Below, in pieces: positions 30,905 to 35,284 of a DNA stretch of 35,284 nt. The DNA is from an uncultured Veillonella sp. (GTDB lineage Bacteria; Bacillota; Negativicutes; Veillonellales; Veillonellaceae): NCBI GenBank assembly GCA_900766125.1, contig CAAFUD010000036.1:1-35284 (forward strand), in the 5' to 3' direction. The notes under the pieces were generated by a model. The model saw only the letters and a list, made by a program, of their open reading frames with translations, was not told the DNA's origin and did no database searches. The translations under genes were made by a program, and so were the position numbers. The stretch's first letter is position 1. The number at the start of each line of letters is the position of its first letter.

Positions 30905-31329
30905 TGGCTAGATGGGGCAGTGTTGATTTTAGAGAGTTTAAAAGAGTTTGTAAAAAGATGGAGAAGCTTACAAAGATTGATTTAGATAAGTTTTGCAAAG
31001 ATGCAGCAAGAGAATTAGCAGCAAGACTCTTAGGAAAAGTAATTAGAAGGACACCAGTTGATACAGGATTCTTAAGACAAGGATGGAATGGAGTGGCTTA
31101 TGCTAGGTCGCTTCCTGTGTATAAACAAGGAAATAATTATATTATAGAGGTTGTTAATCCGACTGAATATGCAAGTTATGTAAATTTCGGGCATAGAACT
31201 AAAGATGGAAAAGGTTGGGTTAAAGGACAACATTTCTTAACAATTTCAGAGATGGAACTACAAAGCCAAGTTGATAAGATTATAGAGAAAAAGTTATTAA
31301 TATTACTTAAAGGAGTGTTTGATGCTTAA
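30904..31329 (+). CDS. HK97 gp10-like tail component
   Basis: 141 residues with the hallmark RRTPVDTGFLRQGW, preceded by CKDAARELAARLLGKV and followed by YASYVNFGHRTKDGKGWVKG. The family sits at the neck or tail completion step. ATG overlaps the stop of the adaptor gene. Confidence 0.9.
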   Translation: MARWGSVDFREFKRVCKKMEKLTKIDLDKFCKDAARELAARLLGKVIRRTPVDTGFLRQGWNGVAYARSLPVYKQGNNYIIEVVNPTEYASYVNFGHRTKDGKGWVKGQHFLTISEMELQSQVDKIIEKKLLILLKGVFDA

Positions 31330-31759
31330 TAATATTATAGATGGAATATCAGTAAAGTTAGATAAATCATTTGGAGAAAAATATACAATTTATAGTGAGG
31401 ATGTAGAGCAAGGTATTAATGAACCTTGTTTTTTTATTGTTCCTTTAAATCCAAGCAAAGTATCCTATCTAAGTGGCAGGACATTAAAAAAGAACTCTTT
31501 TGATGTACATTATTTTCCTAAAAGTAATGATAAATCATTTGAAATAAATGAGATAGCTGAGATGTTACTGGAGGAATTAGAGTATATAGAAATTGATGGA
31601 GACTTAGTCAGAGGTACAAATATGAACTTTGAAATTATAGATAATGTTCTTCATTTCTTTGTTGATTATAACTACTTTACTATAAAAAGTAATGACACAG
31701 ATAAGATGGATACAGTAGAGTTATTCGGTGGTTTGAAGAGAGGTGATAATTTTGAGTAA
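31322..31759 (+). CDS. DUF6838-type tail terminator-like protein
   Basis: 145 residues from ATG 31322 with AAAGGAG 7 nt upstream. Features NIIDGISVKLDKSFGEKYTI, EPCFFIVPLNPSKVSYLSGR and FDVHYFPKS match small proteins found between gp10-like and sheath genes in PBSX-like myoviruses, probably the tail terminator that caps tube polymerisation. Confidence 0.75.
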   Translation: MLNNIIDGISVKLDKSFGEKYTIYSEDVEQGINEPCFFIVPLNPSKVSYLSGRTLKKNSFDVHYFPKSNDKSFEINEIAEMLLEELEYIEIDGDLVRGTNMNFEIIDNVLHFFVDYNYFTIKSNDTDKMDTVELFGGLKRGDNFE

Positions 31760-31928
31760 AACATTAAGCAAAGAAGATAACTACAAGTTTACTAAGGAGC
31801 AGATAGTTAACTCTAAGAAGTATGTAAATAGAAAAGATTTATTAAATGCAATTTTAAAAGAAAATGATTTATATTCCTTCTCAGAGGTAGAGGATAGAAT
31901 AAATAAATTTATGAAAGGAGTGAGTTAG
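31752..31928 (+). CDS. Small protein before the tail sheath gene
   Basis: 58 residues from TTG 31752 with AGAGGTGAT upstream; GTG 31743 lies within that site. Helical and charged (NSKKYVNRKDLLNAILKEND, EDRINKFMKG). Conserved in position in such tail operons; function not known. Confidence 0.7.
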   Translation: MSKTLSKEDNYKFTKEQIVNSKKYVNRKDLLNAILKENDLYSFSEVEDRINKFMKGVS

Positions 31929-33239
31929 ATGGCTTTAGGTGGAGGAACATTTGTAACACAAAATAAGGTCCTACCTGGTGCATATATAAATTTTGTAAGT
32001 GCTACAAGGGCAACCAGTTCATTATCGGATAGAGGTATTGTTGCAATACCTTTAGAGTTAGATTGGGGCATAGATGAAGACGTATTTCAAGTAACCAGTG
32101 ATGATTTTGAGAAGTATTCAGTGAAGTATTTTGGATATGATTATACTCATGAGAAGCTGAAAGGTTTGAGAGATTTATTCAAAAATATAAGGTTGGGATA
32201 TTTTTATAAATTAAATAAAGGCGTTAAAGCCAGTTGTACTATAGCCACAGCAAAATATAGTGGTATCAGAGGAAATGACTTAAAAGTAACAGTTACAACA
32301 AATATAGATGATAATGCTAAGTTTGATGTTGTAACACTTTTAGATAATAAGAAGGTAGATACTCAAATAGCAAAGGTTATTACAGACTTACAAGACAATG
32401 ACTATATCACTTGGAAGAAGGATGCAACACTAGAAGCAAGTGCAGGACTTGTATTTACTGGTGGAACTAATGGCGAAGCTGTGACAGGAGCAGAGTACCA
32501 AGCTTTCTTGGATAAAATAGAAAGCTATAGCTTTAATGCTTTAGGATGTTTGGCTACAACAACAGAAATTAAAAGTTTGTTTGTAGAATTTACAAAGAGA
32601 ATGAGAGATAAGGTAGGAGCTAAGTTCCAAACAGTACTATATAAGAAAAGTGATGCAGATTATGAAGGTATAGTATCTATAGAAAATAAGATTAAAGATA
32701 AAGATTTAGTTGAATCTAGCTTGATTTATTGGGTAACTGGAGCTATAGCTGGATGTGACATAAATAAATCTAATACTAATAAAAAGTATGATGGTGAGTT
32801 TGATATTGATGTTAACTATACTCAAATACAACTTGAAGAAGCACTAAAGAGTGGTAAATTTATATTTCATAAAGTTGGTGATGAAGTTCATGTATTAGAG
32901 GATATAAATACTTTTGTATCATTTACAGATGATAAAAATGATGATTTTTCAAGTAATCAAAGTATTAGAGTACTTGACCAGATTGCTAATGATATTGCAA
33001 CTTTATTTAATGAAAAGTATTTAGGTAAAGTTCCGAATGATAAGGCAGGAAGAATAAGTTTCTGGAATGATGTTGTTAAACACCATAAAGAATTAGAAAA
33101 CATTAGAGCAATAGAGGATTTCAAAACTGATGATGTTAGTGTGGAGCTTGGAAACGATAAGAAAACTGTCATAGTATCTGATGCTGTTAAGGTAATAAAT
33201 GCTATGAGTAAACTGTATATGACAGTTTCAGTAAGCTAG
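31929..33239 (+). CDS. Contractile tail sheath protein
   Basis: 436 residues. The start GGGTFVTQNKVLPGAYINFV is characteristic of XkdK-type sheath proteins, followed by LSDRGIVAIPLELDWG. The C-terminus (FNEKYLGKVPNDKAGRISFW, SDAVKVINAMSKLYMTVSVS) matches the sheath domain that contracts. This gene makes the phage a myovirus. Ribosome site AAAGGAG before ATG. Confidence 0.95.
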   Translation: MALGGGTFVTQNKVLPGAYINFVSATRATSSLSDRGIVAIPLELDWGIDEDVFQVTSDDFEKYSVKYFGYDYTHEKLKGLRDLFKNIRLGYFYKLNKGVKASCTIATAKYSGIRGNDLKVTVTTNIDDNAKFDVVTLLDNKKVDTQIAKVITDLQDNDYITWKKDATLEASAGLVFTGGTNGEAVTGAEYQAFLDKIESYSFNALGCLATTTEIKSLFVEFTKRMRDKVGAKFQTVLYKKSDADYEGIVSIENKIKDKDLVESSLIYWVTGAIAGCDINKSNTNKKYDGEFDIDVNYTQIQLEEALKSGKFIFHKVGDEVHVLEDINTFVSFTDDKNDDFSSNQSIRVLDQIANDIATLFNEKYLGKVPNDKAGRISFWNDVVKHHKELENIRAIEDFKTDDVSVELGNDKKTVIVSDAVKVINAMSKLYMTVSVS

Positions 33240-33255
33240 AAAGGAGAGTGTTAGA

Positions 33256-33726
33256 ATGGCTCAAACAATAAATGCTAAAGATACAGTTAGTGCAAAGAAA
33301 GCTGAATGTTTTGTAACTATAGAAGGCAAAAGATATAACTTTATGCAAGCTATAGATTTAGAGGCTAAAATGGAAAAAAATAAAAGTGAAGTTCCAATTC
33401 TAGGAAGAACAACAAAGGGAAATAAAACAACTGGGAGTACAAATACTGGAAGTGCAACATTTCATTATAATACTTCTATTTTTAGAGAATTACTTTACAG
33501 ATATAAAGAAACTGGTGAGGATATTTATTTTGACATACAAGTTACAAATGAAGACCCTACATCTGCTGTAGGAAGACAGACAGTAGTACTTAAAGATTGT
33601 AATATGGACAGTGGAATAATTACTAAATTTGATGCTGATGGTGAGTATTTAGATGAAGATATGGATTTCACTTTTGAGGATTGGGAATTAGTAGAAAAAT
33701 TTAATTTATTGGCAGGAATGGAGTAA
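33256..33726 (+). CDS. Tail tube protein (XkdM-like)
   Basis: 156 residues with AQTINAKDTVSAKKAECFVT, MEKNKSEVPILGRTTKGNKT and FTFEDWELVEKFNLL, typical of the XkdM tube protein which polymerises inside the sheath. 16 bp after the sheath gene. A hairpin terminator follows, probably lowering expression of the next gene. Confidence 0.93.
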   Translation: MAQTINAKDTVSAKKAECFVTIEGKRYNFMQAIDLEAKMEKNKSEVPILGRTTKGNKTTGSTNTGSATFHYNTSIFRELLYRYKETGEDIYFDIQVTNEDPTSAVGRQTVVLKDCNMDSGIITKFDADGEYLDEDMDFTFEDWELVEKFNLLAGME

Positions 33727-33729
33727 AAG

Positions 33730-33762
33730 ACACATTTATAAATTATATATGTGTATTTTTTA
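33730..33762 (+). terminator. Partial terminator after the tail tube gene
   Basis: ACACAT (33730-33735) and ATGTGT (33749-33754), extended by AT pairs, then ATTTTTTAT. It could reduce readthrough so that the abundant tube protein exceeds the chaperone. Confidence 0.5.
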
Positions 33763-33797
33763 TATGAAAAATTAAAATAAAAGGAGATTAGAATAAT

Positions 33798-34238
33798 ATG
33801 AGTAATTTAAGTGCTTTTTTAAGTCAAAATGCAATAAAGGTTGATAATGTAAAATATGTAGCGAGTAACAGATTTTTAGATAAAGAAGGGAAACCAGTTG
33901 AATGGGAATTAAGAGTTTTATCATCTGAAGAAGACGAAGCACTAAGAAGAAAATGTACTAAAAGAGTAAAAGTGATTGGTAACAATGGTAAGCATACTGG
34001 ACAATATACAAGTGAAATTGACTACAACAGTTATGTAGCTGAATTATGTGTAGCATCTACAGTATTTCCAGATTTAAAGGATGCCGAACTCCAAAATAGT
34101 TATGGAGTAATGGGAGAAGCTCAGTTATTAAAGACAATGCTTACAGCAGGTGAGTATGTCAATTATACAGTAAAAGTGAATGAAGTCAATGGATTTGATA
34201 CATCTTTTGAGGATAAAGTAGAAGAAGCAAAAAACTAA
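33798..34238 (+). CDS. XkdN-like tail assembly chaperone, zero-frame product
   Basis: 146 residues: SNLSAFLSQNAIKVDNVKYV, EWELRVLSSEEDEALRRKCT and ELCVASTVFPDLKDAELQNS, the pattern of XkdN-like chaperones that precede the tape-measure gene. Its last codons are GCA AAA AAC TAA, where A AAA AAC (34229-34235) is a canonical -1 slippery heptamer. The -1 frame stays open downstream, so a longer 211-residue product is predicted. This mirrors gpG/gpGT of lambda. AAAGGAGATT precedes ATG. Confidence 0.92.
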   Translation: MSNLSAFLSQNAIKVDNVKYVASNRFLDKEGKPVEWELRVLSSEEDEALRRKCTKRVKVIGNNGKHTGQYTSEIDYNSYVAELCVASTVFPDLKDAELQNSYGVMGEAQLLKTMLTAGEYVNYTVKVNEVNGFDTSFEDKVEEAKN

Positions 34239-34432
34239 TCAGAGGTGGCGATTTTGATGCTAGCATCACTCATTATTGTATTCAAAAATTAAAGTGGAAG
34301 CCAAGTGAATATATGAATTTAGAAGTTAATGAGAGAGCGTTAGCAGCCGCCTCAATACTTGTAAAGATAGAAGATGAAGAGGAAGCAATGAAAGAAGCTG
34401 AAAGAGAGAGAAAGAGGGGACGAAGAAGATAG
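34235..34432 (+). CDS. -1 frameshift extension of the XkdN-like chaperone
   Basis: Open from codon CTA 34235 to TAG 34430-34432, 65 codons. It has a conserved-looking middle (HYCIQKLKWKPSEYMNLEVN) and a very basic end (KEAERERKRGRRR). There is no usable start with a ribosome site in frame: the only ATG near the front is within the domain. Expected to be made only as a fusion, as the T part of GT-type chaperones that bind the tape measure. Confidence 0.82.
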   Translation, partial: LIRGGDFDASITHYCIQKLKWKPSEYMNLEVNERALAAASILVKIEDEEEAMKEAERERKRGRRR

Positions 34433-34480
34433 CAAAATAAAAAAATAAATATAGAATAGGTAAAATATGTAATAATTATA

Positions 34481-34489
34481 TGTTATAAT
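34481..34489 (+). promoter_or_regulatory. Toxin promoter, type I locus 1
   Basis: Extended -10 TG-T-TATAAT within AAATATGTAATAATTATATG followed by TTATAAT. The same 27-bp stretch recurs before the second toxin at 34982-34990. Start point about 34496. Confidence 0.75.
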
Positions 34490-34578
34490 ATTTTTAGCAA
34501 GAAGATGTAATCTACAATTTATAGAGTGGAGTTCATACTGGGATAAAACCTACTTCCTAATGAAAGGAGGTGGGAAGT

Positions 34579-34740
34579 ATGAATAACTTTTTACTTAATG
34601 TAATAGCTGGCGTTATTGCTAGTTTAATATTTTGCTTAATTTGTAAAGTATTTCTAAAAGTAAAAAGCCACTCAACTCGTGGCAAGAGTAAAAGTGGCTG
34701 GGAATTTGATTTTAAAATCAAGTTCCATAAGTTCAAATAG
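34579..34740 (+). CDS. Type I toxin, small hydrophobic peptide, locus 1
   Basis: 53 residues from ATG 34579 with AAAGGAGGTG upstream. The N-terminal transmembrane helix (NNFLLNVIAGVIASLIFCLI) is followed by a basic tail (CKVFLKVKSHSTRGKSKSGW). This is the layout of the prophage type I toxins of C. difficile (CD0956.2/CD2907.1-type), which act at the membrane. An antisense RNA with its own promoter overlaps the 3' part. The leader and 3' UTR are complementary, which would hide the ribosome site. Confidence 0.88.
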   Translation: MNNFLLNVIAGVIASLIFCLICKVFLKVKSHSTRGKSKSGWEFDFKIKFHKFK

Positions 34741-34793
34741 ATTCATTTAATTATGAACTTCACTCTACCGCAAAATAGATTGTAGTTCTTCTT
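34660..34793 (-). ncRNA. Antitoxin antisense RNA, locus 1
   Basis: The minus-strand extended -10 TGG-TATAAT (34800-34805 for the hexamer) gives a start near 34793. The terminator is the stem AGCCACT (34666-34672) with AGTGGCT (34693-34699), followed leftward by TTTT. Length about 134 nt. The terminator lies inside the toxin gene, as known for antitoxins of this family. Confidence 0.8.
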
Positions 34794-34981
34794 GCTTTTA
34801 TTATACCACAAATTAGAAAAAATATTGTTTATATAAAATAAAAAATAAAAATTTTTATTAAAAAATTGAAAACTTGATTATAAAGCAATTAATTTATAAA
34901 ATATATATAAATAAGTAGGTATTTATTTACTTGAATTTCATTGTTTATATAAAAAAAATGGAAAAATATGTAATAATTATA

Positions 34982-34990
34982 TGTTATAAT
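34982..34990 (+). promoter_or_regulatory. Toxin promoter, type I locus 2
   Basis: TG-T-TATAAT preceded by AAATATGTAATAATTATA, identical to the locus 1 promoter region. Start point about 34997 (AGCAAGG). Confidence 0.75.
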
Positions 34991-35080
34991 AATTGTAGCA
35001 AGGATAATAATCGAAAGTGCGAAGGGTGATTATTTTCATATTAAACGCCAAATTCCAAATAAGGAAGGAGGTGAAATTAT

Positions 35081-35185
35081 ATGATAGGTTTTTTATTAAG
35101 CATACTAGCTGGTGTTATATCAGCTTATATTTATGACAAAATAAAAAATCACCCAGACGCCAATAAGGGTGATTTAAAAAAATAA
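35081..35185 (+). CDS. Type I toxin, small hydrophobic peptide, locus 2
   Basis: 34 residues from ATG 35081 with GGAAGGAGGTG upstream. A transmembrane helix (IGFLLSILAGVISAYIY) is followed by a short charged tail (DKIKNHPDANKGDLKK). It shares the FLL-x3-AGVI-A core with locus 1 but lacks the long basic tail. The gene, promoter, antisense RNA and 5'-3' complementarity match locus 1. Confidence 0.85.
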   Translation: MIGFLLSILAGVISAYIYDKIKNHPDANKGDLKK

Positions 35186-35241
35186 TATTTTCACTTAACA
35201 ACTGAAAATAATCACTCTTTGTAGGAGTAAATTATTTCCTT
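35138..35241 (-). ncRNA. Antitoxin antisense RNA, locus 2
   Basis: The minus-strand TGG-TATAAT (hexamer 35248-35253) gives a start near 35241. The terminator stem is AAATCACCC (35146-35154) with GGGTGATTT (35167-35175), followed leftward by TTTTTATTTTG. Length about 104 nt. Confidence 0.78.
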
Positions 35242-35284
35242 GCTTTTATTATACCACAAATTGGTACAGATATTCAAAAATAAT

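Larger units (their letters stand above)
34496..34796. repeat. Inverted ends of the locus 1 toxin transcript
   Basis: AGCAAGAAG (34496-34504) is the exact complement of CTTCTTGCT (34788-34796). The 16-nt TAGAGTGGAGTTCATA (34522-34537) pairs with 34752-34767 with one G-U. The mRNA 5' and 3' ends would therefore fold together. Confidence 0.8.
34997..35244. repeat. Inverted ends of the locus 2 toxin transcript
   Basis: AGCAAGG (34997-35003) pairs with CCTTGCT (35238-35244), and GTGATTATTTTCA (35026-35038) is the exact complement of TGAAAATAATCAC (35203-35215). Same plan as locus 1 with unrelated sequence. Confidence 0.8.

Noticed and set aside
1..35284. tRNA genes or insertion sequences
   Set aside because: No cloverleaf with a CCA end and no transposase gene or terminal inverted repeats were found on reading through.

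Overview
The window is low-GC Clostridium-type DNA: strong AAAGGAGG ribosome sites, many TTG and GTG starts, and a CWB2 cell-wall-binding repeat gene at the left edge. CWB2 proteins, the myovirus gene set and paired small-toxin/antisense-RNA loci in the tail region together point to Clostridioides difficile. Almost all of the window is an integrated temperate phage with a contractile tail (tail sheath plus PBSX-like tube and XkdN genes). It is read from the integrase end into the tail genes, and the window ends before any tape-measure gene.

Left boundary (1-2360): the 3' end of a host CWB2 gene and its terminator, then two paralogous leftward cassettes. Each cassette encodes a 42-residue basic/hydrophobic peptide, a small two-helix membrane protein and a 58-residue AbrB-type regulator. 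Each starts from a promoter whose spacer holds a 13-bp operator of the same geometry but different sequence, and each has a convergent promoter for a putative antisense RNA of about 155 nt. An intergenic region with GCCACC repeats, probably integrase related, follows.

Lysogeny module (2361-7054): leftward tyrosine integrase, ImmA-like protein, a SIR2-domain protein (likely NAD-consuming defence or exclusion effector) and a repressor with two HTH domains. An operator-rich divergent promoter region separates these from a rightward Cro-like gene. Early region (7085-10782): two antirepressors sharing a KilAC domain, small HTH proteins and a lone leftward DUF6173 gene.

Replication module (10794-20477): DUF2800 nuclease, a sigma-70-like factor, DUF2815 protein, family A DNA polymerase, VapE-type primase-helicase, a nine-copy TGTCAACA array (candidate origin), VRR-NUC nuclease, SNF2-type helicase, a zinc-ribbon protein and an ArpU/RinA-like late regulator.

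The stretch 20478-23050 looks like an accessory insertion: an extended -10 promoter followed by two terminators, a broken Bro-N antirepressor gene, and a two-gene unit (soluble protein plus four-helix membrane protein) with its own terminator.

Structural module (23076-34432): terminase, portal, minor head protein with an extra C-terminal domain, scaffold, capsid, connectors, sheath, tube and an XkdN-like chaperone. The chaperone gene ends in a canonical A AAA AAC slippery heptamer that would fuse it to a downstream frame. The right end (34480-35284) carries two tandem type I toxin-antitoxin loci.
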